From contig NZ_JACJSC010000039.1 in the NCBI RefSeq assembly GCF_014697575.1, positions 1 through 54,466 of the forward strand: DNA of 54,466 nt. Direction: 5' to 3'. Below, piece by piece: positions 1 to 8,851 of the stretch. A model generated the notes under the pieces. It was not told the DNA's origin and ran no database searches. It saw only the letters and a list, made by a program, of their open reading frames with translations. Made by a program: the position numbers and the translations under genes. Within the stretch, counting starts at the first letter, position 1. Each line of letters opens with the position of its first letter. The stretch comes from Planktothrix sp. FACHB-1365 (GTDB lineage: Bacteria; Cyanobacteriota; Cyanobacteriia; Cyanobacteriales; Microcoleaceae).

Positions 1-57
1 TAATAGCCTTTTTGCTTGCTGGGGGTTCTTGTCCAGATACTCTCTTAATTTACTCAT
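1..57 (-). CDS. Partial transposase, N-terminus only
   Basis: The minus strand opens with an ATG at 55-57 and stays open to the window edge, giving 19 residues beginning MSKLREYLDKNPQQAKRL. This resembles the N-terminus of a cyanobacterial IS-family transposase (short charged helix, 'DKNPQ.AKRL'). The rest of the gene lies outside the window, so neither the family nor intactness can be judged. Identification rests on remembered similarity of a very short segment. Confidence 0.45.
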   Translation of the reverse strand, partial: MSKLREYLDKNPQQAKRLL

Positions 58-299
58 CTCTAATCAGGGGTAAAATTTAATTTTATCATCTTGTTACCCC
101 TCCTTGTTTCTATTTTGGAGATGTCTAATGATTATGGCAGCATTGAAGCGCAACAGGCAATAGGATTACTGTAAACAAACGTAACAGTTTCGGGGTTAAA
201 TATTGCGATCGCTCAATAATGTAATAAGCTAAAGTCCCATGTAAAGCGGAATATGAATTTTATAGCAGCTTTCAGTTCTCTGAGGTACAGTTCTTGGGT

Positions 300-314
300 A
301 GAAACTGGGTTTCT
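300..314. repeat. AGAAACCCGGTTTCT-family palindrome, degenerate copy
   Basis: AGAAACTGGGTTTCT differs at the centre from the family core seen at 1486-1651 and 4592. It stands alone between the partial transposase and the antitoxin gene. Confidence 0.6.
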
Positions 315-366
315 GGTTTGTAGCTGCTATGAGCGTACACCCCTATAATTCATCGAAATCATGTTA

Positions 367-387
367 GAACAGGCATCTTGCCTGTTC
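367..387. repeat. Short perfect hairpin GAACAGGCA/TGCCTGTTC
   Basis: Nine-base arms flank a 3-base loop. It is not next to a gene end and has no T-run, so it is more likely a dispersed palindromic repeat than a terminator. Confidence 0.6.
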
Positions 388-526
388 CACAAGATGAAAG
401 GCGAAACTTAGTAACAAATATTTAGAAACGGTTTCATTTATTTACACGACAAAATCCTGTGTAATTTCCCCATCACCCAAAGCCAATTTTACCACAAACT
501 CATCCCCTCGCATCAAAATCGTTAGG

Positions 527-736
527 CTAGTTGACAGATAATTTGCGCCCAGAAGTCACACAATCTTGCAAATAAAGATTAATTAGCTCTTGATAAGATA
601 TCCCTTCTTCTTGAGCCATCATCTCAAAATATTCTATCACATCAATCCCCAGGTAAATTGTGACTTGTTTTTTCAACTGTTTAGCAAAAGGATTTGATCT
701 TCTCTTCATTTTTGACAGATCGTATTCCGGTTCCAT
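527..736 (-). CDS. BrnA-type antitoxin, CopG/RHH-like (orphan)
   Basis: A 69-residue protein starting MEPEYDLSKMKRR. The core 'NPFAKQLKKQVTIYLGIDVIEYF' followed by 'EEGISYQELINLYLQDCV' matches the BrnA antitoxin pattern (basic N-terminus, one beta-strand for DNA binding, two helices). A longer open frame reaches 826, but AGGAG lies 7 bases before the ATG at 736, so the shorter start is chosen. BrnA normally follows its toxin gene brnT and represses the pair's promoter. No BrnT-like frame is visible on either side: upstream is the divergent AlkB gene and downstream is non-coding. It is therefore an orphan, or it acts on a toxin elsewhere. Family call is fairly sure; function is inferred. Confidence 0.72.
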   Translation of the reverse strand: MEPEYDLSKMKRRSNPFAKQLKKQVTIYLGIDVIEYFEMMAQEEGISYQELINLYLQDCVTSGRKLSVN

Positions 737-841
737 TGGTTTATCTCCTATATTCTTTACTTTCGTTCTGATTCTAATGATAGTGGTTCTCATACTGATG
801 ATGCTACAATATAGCGATCGCTCCAAGAATTACCGATCAAT

Positions 842-1441
842 ATGCCTAAACTCAATTCAAATCTTATTAGCCAAAACTTAGAACTACCTAACGCAGAAGT
901 TATTTTCTATCCTCGCCTATTTCAACAGCCAGAAAGTCAACTCCTTTTTCACGAATTATTGAACCAAATTGAATGGAAACAAGAACCCATAAAAATCTTT
1001 GGTAAATCTGTGCTTCAGCCTCGGTTAACGGCTTATTATGGCGATCGGGCTTATACCTATTCTGGTGTCACCATGCAACCCTTACCTTGGAATTTACCGT
1101 TATTACAAATCAAAGAAAAAATTGAGCCTTTAGTTAATACTCAGTTTAATGGAGTTCTCCTGAATTTATATCGTGATGGTCAAGATTATATCGGCTGGCA
1201 TAGTGATGATGAAAAAGAATTAGCTAAAGGCGGGGTAATTGGTTCTCTGAGTTTAGGGGAAACCAGGCGTTTTATATTTAGACGAAGGGATAATCATCAA
1301 AACAAAATTGAACTGACTTTAAGTGATGGTGATTTTTTAATTATGGGTGGCGAAACTCAAAAGTTTTGGCAACATCATGTTCCTAAAAATGCTAAATCCA
1401 CTCAGCCCCGAATTAATCTAACTTTTCGGGTGATTAAATAA
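842..1441 (+). CDS. AlkB-like 2-oxoglutarate/Fe(II) dioxygenase
   Basis: A 199-residue enzyme of the AlkB family, which repairs N-alkylated bases in DNA or RNA by oxidative demethylation with Fe(II), O2 and 2-oxoglutarate in the cytoplasm. The iron site is visible as H120-x-D122 in 'IGWHSDDE' and H178 in 'FWQHHVP'. The 2-oxoglutarate-binding arginines are in 'PRINLTFR' (R190, R196). 'LNLYRDGQDYIGWHSD' is typical of the short ALKBH2/3-like bacterial group rather than of E. coli AlkB. Length is normal and all key residues are present. It stands alone, divergent from the antitoxin gene, with no obvious operon partner. Substrate preference cannot be read from sequence. Confidence 0.9.
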   Translation: MPKLNSNLISQNLELPNAEVIFYPRLFQQPESQLLFHELLNQIEWKQEPIKIFGKSVLQPRLTAYYGDRAYTYSGVTMQPLPWNLPLLQIKEKIEPLVNTQFNGVLLNLYRDGQDYIGWHSDDEKELAKGGVIGSLSLGETRRFIFRRRDNHQNKIELTLSDGDFLIMGGETQKFWQHHVPKNAKSTQPRINLTFRVIK

Positions 1442-1945
1442 ATGAATTTGAGAAGTTTCTCCCCTAGCATTCCTCTAACTAACTCAGAAACCGGGTTTCT
1501 ATGATAATATCTCGTTTTAGCCGAAAATCTATCACAGAAACCCGGTTTCTTGGGATTAACCGAGCGATCGCTATTAAAAGTAAGACTTGATAAACCGGGT
1601 TTCTGAAAGATATCGAGTTGCCAACAATCTCTAAGCAGAAACCCGGTTTCTGATCATTTAATCATTCAGGAACCGGATTTATGACATCAGTATAAGAAAT
1701 AAAATTAAAAGGGGAGGTTGAGAAACCCAGTTTTTTGATGGTTGTAAAACTTTTGGAACTGTTTCAGATTTGCTTAGTCCTATTTTTTAGGGTACATTAT
1801 AACAATTGCCAAAACTTAGGATATAGACGCTTGACGGGTACGAGTGGGGGAACCTTGCCCCTACGACTGTTAACTGTCTGTTCTCCACACCTTTCTTTTT
1901 CTCCTGTTCCTACTATCAATATTATTTCTGAGTGAGGAGTCCAAT
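1442..1945. other. Spacer packed with palindromic repeats
   Basis: This 504-base spacer has no believable gene; a 66-codon frame at 1735-1935 is low-complexity. It carries at least six copies of an AGAAACC-GGTTTCT palindrome in under 250 bases and a HIP1 site at 1564. The sequence just before 1946 holds the ribosome site GAGGAG (1934-1939) of the next gene. Confidence 0.7.
1486..1735. repeat. Cluster of AGAAACCCGGTTTCT palindromes
   Basis: Near-identical 15-mers lie at 1486-1500, 1536-1550, 1592-1604 (truncated) and 1637-1651, with decayed copies near 1667-1680 and at 1721-1735. The arms AGAAACC/GGTTTCT are inverted around a one-base centre, so both orientations (CCGGG and CCCGG cores) occur. 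Further single copies lie at 300 and 4592. Function is unknown; short dispersed palindromes of this sort are common in filamentous cyanobacteria. Confidence 0.85.
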
Positions 1946-2563
1946 ATGACCGCCAGAGTCAACACTCAATTTTTATCTCAATCTTTTATCGCTACTGGTA
2001 TTAGCCTAGCCACTTTATTCTTATTAGGACAACCCTTGAAGGCACAAACGCCTGTTTCACCGGAAACGGTCAGTTCTGCGTCTTCTACGGTTGTTCCTAT
2101 CCTTCCCGCTCAAAACCTCAACCCGGATGTTCCCCCCTTAGATGACCCAGGTTTATTTTTGCCCTCCTTAGAACAGCCAAGACGTCTGGTTCTGCGGTTG
2201 GGTCAACGTCGGGTTTATCTGTATCAAGGAGAACAAGTTGTTGCTAGTTATCCCGTTGCTGTTGGTAAAGAAGGATGGGAAACCCCAACGGGGAGTTTTA
2301 AAATCATGCAAAAGATTGAAAATCCCGTTTGGCAAGACCCCTGGACAGGAGAAGTTCGTTCTCCAGGGCCCAATAGTGCGTTAGGATTACGTTGGATTGG
2401 GTTCTGGACAGATGGAAAAGATGTGATTGGATTTCATGGAACCCCGACAATCAATTCAATTGGACAAGCCGCGTCTCACGGTTGTGTACGGATGCGGAAT
2501 GAGGATGTTGTGGCTTTATTTGAACAGGTAGAAGTCGGGACTCCGGTGATTGTTGAACCTTAA
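1946..2563 (+). CDS. Secreted L,D-transpeptidase, YkuD family
   Basis: A 205-residue exported enzyme that forms L,D cross-links in peptidoglycan or attaches proteins to it. Residues 1-33 are a signal peptide (hydrophobic 'ATGISLATLFLLG', probable cleavage after LKA). The YkuD domain spans about 78-203. The catalytic motif is complete: H164 in 'GFHGTP', H178 and the nucleophile C180 in 'SHGCVRM'. A proline-rich linker (about 34-75) joins signal and domain. The start is supported by GAGGAG six bases upstream. No LysM or other wall-binding domain is present. It appears monocistronic, and partner substrates are not shown by context. Confidence 0.92.
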   Translation: MTARVNTQFLSQSFIATGISLATLFLLGQPLKAQTPVSPETVSSASSTVVPILPAQNLNPDVPPLDDPGLFLPSLEQPRRLVLRLGQRRVYLYQGEQVVASYPVAVGKEGWETPTGSFKIMQKIENPVWQDPWTGEVRSPGPNSALGLRWIGFWTDGKDVIGFHGTPTINSIGQAASHGCVRMRNEDVVALFEQVEVGTPVIVEP

Positions 2564-2696
2564 ATATTGAACCTATTATACAGATTTTCAGGAATCAAAT
2601 CGAGTTCAAACTCTTATGATTCCTTTTTTCTTTCTGTTCGGTGTTCGCTGTTCCCTGCTATATTGAGAAATTAATGCTCACCCAAGGGGAGGAATG

Positions 2697-3242
2697 ATGG
2701 CGCGGAAACGTCTTTCCGATATGGTACGGCAGGAAGCTGAAAAAGGTTCAACGGCTGAAGTGGAAATTGTCACGGATGACAGTGGAGTTAAAGTTCAAGC
2801 GACTGCTTCACCTGCAAACTCTGGAGTTCAACCTAACTTAGAGGAAAAAATTATTGAGTTGAAAACGGCTTTAGAAACGGCTCAAAATCAAGAACGTTCC
2901 CTTCAAGAAAAAGTTTTACAACTTCAAGCTGAATTAGATGATAAAAATCAATTTATTGACCGCATGAAAACTGAAATTCAAGAGGCAGATTTAAAAGGAA
3001 AGTTACAAAAAGCGCAAGAGGCTGCGTTACAATTATCGGAGGCTAATTCTAAATTAATTGATGAATTGAAAAGTCTCAAAGAAGAAAATGAATCTTTAAA
3101 ACAAGCTTTACAACCCAAAGCCCAACTACCACAATCTAAAGCTATTGTCAAACCCAAGACTCAAATCATCCCTCGTCCCTATTCTTCCCCTTCTCAACCT
3201 GTTTCTAATGAGGATTTTTCCAGTAGCACTTGGTTGCTGTAG
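2697..3242 (+). CDS. Conserved cyanobacterial coiled-coil protein, unknown function
   Basis: A 181-residue soluble protein I do not recognise by name. Residues 1-15 are basic ('MARKRLSDMVRQEAEKG'), about 50-145 is a long heptad-like coiled coil rich in E/K/Q/L, then comes a proline/serine linker and the tail 'SSTWLL'. Two ATGs are adjacent (2694 and 2697). The second is preferred because GGAGG at 2688-2692 sits at a workable distance only from it. There are no cysteines and no membrane segment. Both basic ends could contact nucleic acid or a membrane, but that is speculation. It is convergent with the site-2 protease gene. Confidence 0.75.
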   Translation: MARKRLSDMVRQEAEKGSTAEVEIVTDDSGVKVQATASPANSGVQPNLEEKIIELKTALETAQNQERSLQEKVLQLQAELDDKNQFIDRMKTEIQEADLKGKLQKAQEAALQLSEANSKLIDELKSLKEENESLKQALQPKAQLPQSKAIVKPKTQIIPRPYSSPSQPVSNEDFSSSTWLL

Positions 3243-3249
3243 AGACTAA

Positions 3250-3281
3250 TATAAAAGAAAAGGGCGAGAAAACCTCGCCCC
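3250..3281 (-). terminator. Hairpin terminator of the site-2 protease gene
   Basis: GGGCGAG (3262-3268) pairs with CTCGCCC (3274-3280). On the minus strand the stem is followed by a T-rich run (complement of 3250-3261). It lies just past the stop codon at 3303. The same sequence also resembles the CCCCTACG-ended dispersed palindromes near 7775, 7807 and 21822, so it may be a repeat used as a terminator. Confidence 0.65.
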
Positions 3282-3302
3282 TACGTTGATTAATCGGTTA
3301 TA

Positions 3303-4421
3303 TTAAGCGGGATTCGCTTGCAAACGTTGCTCTAATAAACGACGAATGGATGCTTTTTCAATCAGTCCTACTAACACCCCATTGCGAACAACGGGTAATT
3401 CATTTAATTGTTGTTGTTCTAAGACAGTTACCACGTCTAAGAGGGGTTGTTTGGCATCAACAGTTGTTGAAAATTCCACAGGTTGCATCACTGTTTGAAC
3501 TTGAATTAACGGCCATTGAGAGGTGGGAATTGTTTTCAGGTCATCCCCGCTAATTTGACCGACTAATTCCCCGGCTTCATTGGTGACTAAAAATTGACGA
3601 GTTGCGGTTTTCCCAATAATATAATCGTTGACAAAAGTTCGTAACGAAATCTCTTGAGGAACAATCGAATTATTATCGGCTAGAGCATCCTCTGCGGTGA
3701 ATTGAGATAATTGATTGCGGAGGGTAGCATCTTTAGCTAAAATTCCGGCATTACTTAACAGGAACCAACCGATTAAAATTGTCCAAAAATTAATCGAACC
3801 TCCGGCAAATAGAGGTAAAAATCCTAATAAAATTGCTAACCAACCAAATCCTTGACCGACGCGACTGGCAAATACAATGCCTTTAAATTGATTACCTGTA
3901 ATTTTCCAGATGAGTGCTTTGAGAATATTACCACCATCGAGGGGTAAACCGGGAATTAAATTAAAGATCGCTAAGGCTAAATTAACATAAGCCAAGAGAT
4001 TAATTAAGGCTGTTAATGGGGCTGCTAAGGGTAAATAAGAACCCATCAAAGTTAACCCAACAAACAGGAATAAACTCACTAACGGCCCTGCAATGGCAAT
4101 CCAAAAAGCCCCAGCAGGTGTTTTTGCTTCTTGGTCTAAACTGGCTAATCCACCAAACAAAAATAAGCTAATTGATTTAACGTTAATTCCTTGTTTGATG
4201 GCGACAACACTATGCCCTAATTCATGGGCTAAAACAGAAGCAAATAACAGTAACGCAGCAATTAATCCTAATAAAAATGGCAGTCCTAAACCCAATTGTG
4301 GAAATTGAGCCGCCAAACTTCCCCCATAACTTAACGTCATTAATGCCAGAACAATAAACCAGGAAACGTTAATATAAAAGGGGATTCCGAATAAATTACC
4401 GACGCGAATAGAGCCATTCAT
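3303..4421 (-). CDS. Site-2 protease, M50 family, with C-terminal CBS pair
   Basis: A 372-residue intramembrane zinc metalloprotease. Multiple membrane segments fill residues 8-230. The zinc motif is H66-E67-x-x-H70 ('AHELGH') and the third ligand is D162 in 'NLIPGLPLDGG'. A tandem CBS pair occupies about 245-365 and probably senses adenine nucleotides. Members of this S2P/CBS subgroup cleave membrane proteins such as anti-sigma factors; the Synechocystis homologue I recall is Slr0643. All catalytic residues are present and length is typical. It is transcribed alone, convergent with the coiled-coil gene. The substrate is unknown. Confidence 0.92.
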   Translation of the reverse strand: MNGSIRVGNLFGIPFYINVSWFIVLALMTLSYGGSLAAQFPQLGLGLPFLLGLIAALLLFASVLAHELGHSVVAIKQGINVKSISLFLFGGLASLDQEAKTPAGAFWIAIAGPLVSLFLFVGLTLMGSYLPLAAPLTALINLLAYVNLALAIFNLIPGLPLDGGNILKALIWKITGNQFKGIVFASRVGQGFGWLAILLGFLPLFAGGSINFWTILIGWFLLSNAGILAKDATLRNQLSQFTAEDALADNNSIVPQEISLRTFVNDYIIGKTATRQFLVTNEAGELVGQISGDDLKTIPTSQWPLIQVQTVMQPVEFSTTVDAKQPLLDVVTVLEQQQLNELPVVRNGVLVGLIEKASIRRLLEQRLQANPA

Positions 4422-4591
4422 GTTGGCTACCTCTCAACTCATCCAAAAGCTAATTTAACTTCTGGCTGTTCATAACCCTATCGTAACGAATTGTAAAAAA
4501 ACTGAGCAATCCGCCCCAGGTTGTAAATACTAGACGATTGAGTACGGTTTTCCGCTTTGACAATCAAGAGATACTTAGGCATTTTTATTAC

Positions 4592-4604
4592 AAACCGGGT
4601 TTCT
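4592..4604. repeat. AGAAACCCGGTTTCT-family palindrome, single copy
   Basis: AAACCGGGTTTCT lies just beyond the 3' end of the epimerase gene. It matches the truncated copy at 1592-1604. Confidence 0.7.
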
Positions 4605-4608
4605 GGGG

Positions 4609-5589
4609 TTAATAATAAGAACGATACCAATCTACAAATTGTTGCACTCCGACTTCAATTGAAGTATTGGGTTGAAAGTCTACATCTTGAATTAAAGCAT
4701 CAACATCAGCATAGGTCATAGGCACATCTCCGGGTTGAATGGGCATAAAGTTTTTAATGGCAGTTTTGCCTAATGCTGTTTCTAATACTTCAATTAAATG
4801 CAACAATTCAACGGGTTGATTATTACCAATATTATACACTTTATAGGGGGCTGTTGTATGGGGATTTTCACCCGGTTGAGGAATTCTATCTAAGGTACGA
4901 ATTACACCTTCAACAATATCATCAATATAGGTAAAATCCCTTTGCATTTTGCCATAATTAAATACATCAATGGGTTTATCTTCGAGAATGGCTTTAGTAA
5001 AAATAAACATCGCCATATCAGGACGACCCCAAGGGCCGTAAACGGTAAAAAATCGTAATCCCGTTGAGGGAATATTGTATAAATGGCTATAGCTATGGGC
5101 GATTAATTCATTAGCTTTTTTGGTTGCTGCATATAAACTAACGGGATAATCTACGTTATCTTCAACGGAAAAGGGAATTTTCTTATTTTCCCCATAAACG
5201 GAACTGGAAGACGCATACACTAAATGTTGAATTTGAGAATGACGACATCCTTCTAAAATATTTAAAAATCCCACTAAATTACTATCAAGATAAGCATAGG
5301 GATTTTTTAAAGAATATCGTACCCCAGCTTGGGCGGCAAGATGAGCTACTCGTTCAAAATTTCCCTCAGTAAATAACTGATTCATTCCCTCTCGGTCGGC
5401 TAAATCTAGTTTTTTAAAGGTAAATCCTTCTCGACCTTTTAATTGGTCTAAACGGGCGTGTTTCAGAGACACATCATAATAATCATTAATATTATCAATT
5501 CCGATAACAATATCTCCTCGGTCTAATAATCGTTGACAGAGATGAAAGCCAATAAATCCCGCCGCACCAGTTACTAATAAATTAGCCAT
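4609..5589 (-). CDS. NAD-dependent epimerase, UDP-glucuronate 4-epimerase type
   Basis: A 326-residue short-chain dehydrogenase/epimerase. The NAD motif is 'GAAGFIG' (residues 8-14), the catalytic serine lies in 'ASSSSVYG', and Y153-x3-K157 lies in 'YAATK'. The N-terminal stretch '[17 protein letters not shown]' is typical of the CapI/LspL group that converts UDP-glucuronate to UDP-galacturonate. The gene starts 5 bases after the stop of the UDP-sugar dehydrogenase, so the two act consecutively: oxidation at C6, then inversion at C4. A TviC-like role on the N-acetylated substrate is the main alternative. It is the last gene of a four-gene leftward operon. Confidence 0.87.
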   Translation of the reverse strand: MANLLVTGAAGFIGFHLCQRLLDRGDIVIGIDNINDYYDVSLKHARLDQLKGREGFTFKKLDLADREGMNQLFTEGNFERVAHLAAQAGVRYSLKNPYAYLDSNLVGFLNILEGCRHSQIQHLVYASSSSVYGENKKIPFSVEDNVDYPVSLYAATKKANELIAHSYSHLYNIPSTGLRFFTVYGPWGRPDMAMFIFTKAILEDKPIDVFNYGKMQRDFTYIDDIVEGVIRTLDRIPQPGENPHTTAPYKVYNIGNNQPVELLHLIEVLETALGKTAIKNFMPIQPGDVPMTYADVDALIQDVDFQPNTSIEVGVQQFVDWYRSYY

Positions 5590-5594
5590 TTTTT

Positions 5595-6884
5595 CTATAA
5601 ACTCCAGTAGTGAATATGAGAGGGAATTAAGTTAGGGTTAAGAACAGACTTGACATCCATCACGACACCTTTATTTCCTAAACACCCTAATAGTTTTTCT
5701 AAAGGAAGGTCGAGGTAAGTTTGATGGGGAACCGCCAGAATCATTGCATCTAGGTTCAATAAATCTGACCACTGTACTAATGTCATAGCATATTCTTGTT
5801 GAGTGGCAACAGGGTCAGCGAAGGGGTCATGAATTAACGGTTGAATTCCAAATTGATTCAGTTCCGCCACAATATCAGGAACGCGGCTATTCCGTAAGTC
5901 AGGAACGTTTTCTTTAAAGGTTAATCCTAAAATTCCGACTTTTGCATTAGGAATGGAACAATTGGCTTGAATTAACAGTTTAACTAAGCGTTGAGCTAAA
6001 TAGGTTCCCATGCTATCATTAATCCGTCTTCCGGCTAAAATAACTTGGGGATGATAGCCCATTTCTTCTGCTTTTGCTGTTAAATAATAGGGGTCAACGC
6101 CAATACAATGACCACCCACTAATCCAGGGGTAAAGGGTAAAAAGTTCCATTTGGTTTTAGCTGCGTTTAATACATCTTGGGTACGGATATTTAAGTGGTC
6201 AAAAATAATGGCTAATTCATTCATTAAAGCAATATTTAAGTCTCGTTGAATATTTTCTATTACTTTCGCTGATTCTGCAACTTTAATTGAAGGTGCACGA
6301 TAAACTCCTGCTTGAATAATTTTGCTATAAACTTCAGCAATAGTATTTAAGGTTGGTTCATCTTCGCCTGAAACCACTTTCACAATTTTTTCCAACGTAT
6401 GGGATTTATCCCCCGGATTAATTCGTTCTGGAGAATAGCCTAATTTAAAATCAATATTTTGTTTTAATCCCGAAGTTTGGGCTAATATTTTACCGCAAAT
6501 CTCTTCTGTCACCCCCGGATAAACCGTTGATTCATAAACAATAATATCTCCGGGTTTTATAACTTTTCCTAAGAGTTCAGAGGCTTTAATTAAGGGCGTT
6601 AAATTAGGTTGATTATTCTTATCAACAGGGGTGGGAACTGCTACAATATAAAAGTTACAGTCTTTTAAATCCTGAAGAGATGCTGTAAAATTTAAAGGTG
6701 AATTTTTTAACCTTGCATTGTCAATTTCTCCGGTAATATCAATCCCTTGTTTTAAAGCTTCTACTCGTTCTAGTTTAATATCAAATCCAACGGTTTCGGG
6801 GAAAACTTCAGCAAAGGCAATAGCAACGGGTAAACCGACATATCCTAAACCAAGAACAGCAATGCGATGGGGATGAGAATACAT
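5595..6884 (-). CDS. Nucleotide sugar 6-dehydrogenase, TviB/WbpO-like
   Basis: A 429-residue NAD-dependent enzyme that oxidises C6 of a UDP-hexose to a uronic acid. The Rossmann motif is '[12 protein letters not shown]' (10-21). The catalytic cysteine is C260 in '[12 protein letters not shown]', with the supporting lysine in '[11 protein letters not shown]'. The UDP-binding C-terminal domain covers about 305-425. Overall pattern and length fit the TviB/WbpO branch that prefers UDP-N-acetylhexosamines over plain UDP-glucose dehydrogenases. The product would feed the epimerase downstream. Spacing from the deacetylase gene upstream is 29 bases, consistent with one operon. Confidence 0.88.
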   Translation of the reverse strand: MYSHPHRIAVLGLGYVGLPVAIAFAEVFPETVGFDIKLERVEALKQGIDITGEIDNARLKNSPLNFTASLQDLKDCNFYIVAVPTPVDKNNQPNLTPLIKASELLGKVIKPGDIIVYESTVYPGVTEEICGKILAQTSGLKQNIDFKLGYSPERINPGDKSHTLEKIVKVVSGEDEPTLNTIAEVYSKIIQAGVYRAPSIKVAESAKVIENIQRDLNIALMNELAIIFDHLNIRTQDVLNAAKTKWNFLPFTPGLVGGHCIGVDPYYLTAKAEEMGYHPQVILAGRRINDSMGTYLAQRLVKLLIQANCSIPNAKVGILGLTFKENVPDLRNSRVPDIVAELNQFGIQPLIHDPFADPVATQQEYAMTLVQWSDLLNLDAMILAVPHQTYLDLPLEKLLGCLGNKGVVMDVKSVLNPNLIPSHIHYWSL

Positions 6885-6913
6885 GATTCTTTTAAAGATA
6901 AAAGATTAGGGGA

Positions 6914-7738
6914 TTATAACATTGAATAAGAATTAATCACGTCACCCGCCGTCTTAAAAGTATACCCTAATTGTTGTAACCAATATAGTAAACAATTTAG
7001 GGTTTTTAAGGCTGAACCTTGTTGACGAGTATACCATAATTTTGCTCCCCAGGGAATTGATAAATCTTCGACAGAATAGGCGGGAATAAAATCAAAGGGG
7101 TGCATATAAACTTGAACAATAGGCGGAAGGGGAGAAACGGAGGATAACAGTTGAATTAAGGATAATTGAAATAAATCAATCCATAATAACCCCATCGGTA
7201 AGGGAATTAAGGGTAAACTATTAACGGGGATTTCCCAAATATTATCTTGTAAATAGGGTTCAAATGGAACATTTTGATTATTAAACCGAGAAGGCATTTT
7301 TCCGGCAAAAACGGAGGAATCATATTCATAATTGGTTTGTTTTAAATAGTGATATAATCCTTCTGGAATTCGAGCTTGGGGCGCACGAAACCCTCTAATT
7401 TTTTGACCTGTATATTCTTCTAAAATTGCTTTTGATTTTGATAATTCTTCAATAATTTCATCTTTTGATAGTTCAGGCATTTTTCGATGGGTAAAGCCAT
7501 GAGAACCGATTTCAAATTTTTTTTGAATCGCAATATTAAGTTCTTCTTGGATATAGGGAACAATTTCTCCATTAATAAATAAAGTTGCGGGACATTGATA
7601 TTGATTTAGAATCTCAAAAATCTGGGGTAAACCTACTTTAACCCCTCGAATTGTTTCAACAGAAGCGGGAAGTCTCCCCCCCCAGTCGGTTTCAACATCA
7701 ATAGAAATAATTGCTGTTTTCGATAATTTTTGATTCAT
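6914..7738 (-). CDS. Polysaccharide deacetylase, NodB-homology
   Basis: A 274-residue protein with the metal-dependent deacetylase fold. 'SIDVETDWGG' (residues 12-21) carries the catalytic/metal aspartates, 'IGSHGFTHRKM' the zinc histidines (HxxxH type) and 'GFRAPQ' the substrate arginine. 'VYMHPFDF' near residue 210 supplies the late histidine. No signal peptide is evident, so it may act on lipid-linked precursors in the cytoplasm. Such enzymes remove N-acetyl groups from sugar polymers or lipid-linked glycans. The context with an N-acetyl-sugar type dehydrogenase and a DPM1-like transferase fits envelope polysaccharide synthesis. The exact substrate is unknown. Confidence 0.87.
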   Translation of the reverse strand: MNQKLSKTAIISIDVETDWGGRLPASVETIRGVKVGLPQIFEILNQYQCPATLFINGEIVPYIQEELNIAIQKKFEIGSHGFTHRKMPELSKDEIIEELSKSKAILEEYTGQKIRGFRAPQARIPEGLYHYLKQTNYEYDSSVFAGKMPSRFNNQNVPFEPYLQDNIWEIPVNSLPLIPLPMGLLWIDLFQLSLIQLLSSVSPLPPIVQVYMHPFDFIPAYSVEDLSIPWGAKLWYTRQQGSALKTLNCLLYWLQQLGYTFKTAGDVINSYSML

Positions 7739-7774
7739 GATTTTATTCTTCTGTTCTTAATTCTGGGTTTTTAT

Positions 7775-7826
7775 GGGTGGGAGAACCCCACCCCTACGTG
7801 ATCCTGGGCGAGAAAACCCCGTCCAT
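7775..7826. repeat. Two CCCCTACG-type palindromic repeats
   Basis: GGGTGGG (7775-7781) pairs with CCCACCC (7787-7793). Just after it comes GGGCGAGAAAACCCCGTCC, a close relative of the hairpin at 3262-3280. They fill the 95-base spacer inside the sugar operon and are not followed by T-runs, so a repeat is more likely than a terminator. Confidence 0.55.
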
Positions 7827-7833
7827 ACCTGAT

Positions 7834-8754
7834 TTATTGTTTCATTTCTCGACGAATGGCTGATAATTGATCGGCTAATATTCCATAGAAAAAGATGATA
7901 ATTCCTGATAATAATATAATTACATCTCGATCTGCTAGGTTGTCTTCTAATATTATGCCTGAAATCGAACTAATTAAACCTGCAACAATTAAAAATAAAC
8001 TGACAGGTAAAAAGACCCTTAGAGGAGCAAATAACACCACAATTCTAATAATTAACAAAATGGTATTTAACCCATCTCTAACAATTTTAACCGAACTCGG
8101 ACGACCGACTCGTGGATTAATAATAATCGGAACCCACTGAATTAACCAACCATTATTAATTAAAGCAATGGTTGTGGTGGTACTAAAAGAAAATCCATCG
8201 GGGGCAAGGTGCATACAATCAAAAATTGCCTCTCGTCTCATCACCCGTAACCCCGAATTTAAGTCAGGAATTTTCCATCCTGTCACCCAATTTGCCACCC
8301 ATTTTAAGATTAATTTTCCAGGTTTTCTTAAAAAGGGAACAGGTGAATTATAACGAGTTCCTATCGCAACATCCGCATCTCCTAAACCGATTAATAAACT
8401 CGCTAATTGTTCGGCATCGTGTTGACCATCGGCATCTGCAATGGCAATTAATCCATATTTTGCTTTACGAATTCCGGTTTTTAAAGCCGCACCATAACCG
8501 CGATTTCTTCCCTGGCGAATCACTTTTGCTCCCGCTTGCTTTGCTTTTTCTGCGGTTGAATCCGTTGAACAATCATCAACGACTAAAACCTCAAATTCGC
8601 CTCCGGTCGATTTCAATAAGTCTATCATTCCCGTCACAACCGTTGCAATTGCGGCTTCTTCATTAAAGGCAGGAATGACTAAAGACAGTCCTTTTCCTTC
8701 CGCTAAGGTTGTTTGAATTGCCGTTGTTAACTCTCCATCCACCACTCGATACAT
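7834..8754 (-). CDS. Family-2 glycosyltransferase, DPM1/polyprenyl-phosphate type, membrane-anchored
   Basis: A 306-residue transferase. The GT-A domain starts at 'LSLVIPAFNEEAAI' (about 24), has 'VVDDCSTDST' for nucleotide binding and 'IADADGQHD' as the DxD metal motif, and 'LNSGLRVMRREA' typical of dolichol-phosphate mannose synthase relatives. Two membrane segments lie at about 240-262 and 272-296, as in GtrB-like enzymes. It probably loads a sugar onto polyprenyl phosphate for use on the periplasmic side. It is the promoter-proximal gene of the operon running down to the epimerase and is divergent from the GT-C-like gene, which could use the lipid-linked sugar it makes (inference). Confidence 0.9.
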   Translation of the reverse strand: MYRVVDGELTTAIQTTLAEGKGLSLVIPAFNEEAAIATVVTGMIDLLKSTGGEFEVLVVDDCSTDSTAEKAKQAGAKVIRQGRNRGYGAALKTGIRKAKYGLIAIADADGQHDAEQLASLLIGLGDADVAIGTRYNSPVPFLRKPGKLILKWVANWVTGWKIPDLNSGLRVMRREAIFDCMHLAPDGFSFSTTTTIALINNGWLIQWVPIIINPRVGRPSSVKIVRDGLNTILLIIRIVVLFAPLRVFLPVSLFLIVAGLISSISGIILEDNLADRDVIILLSGIIIFFYGILADQLSAIRREMKQ

Positions 8755-8851
8755 ATTGTTTATCTGCTGAATTTCTCAACCTATTGTATTATCTGAAAGG
8801 ATCAGACTCGGATTTCGGGTCAATTATATCTGATTTTGGATCAATTTTTAG

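Larger units (their letters stand above)
58..526. other. Intergenic stretch with two small palindromes
   Basis: No convincing gene is seen. It holds a HIP1 octamer (205-212), one copy of the AGAAAC..GTTTCT palindrome family (300-314, centre degenerate), and a perfect hairpin GAACAGGCA-tct-TGCCTGTTC (367-387). A 23-codon minus-strand open frame at about 450-520 has no recognisable features and is not called. Confidence 0.6.

Noticed and set aside
450-520. 23-codon minus-strand frame as a toxin remnant for the BrnA gene
   Set aside because: The short sequence shows no BrnT features and sits downstream rather than upstream of the antitoxin.
1735-1935. 66-codon open frame
   Set aside because: It lies in repeat-rich spacer, has no ribosome site and no recognisable protein features.
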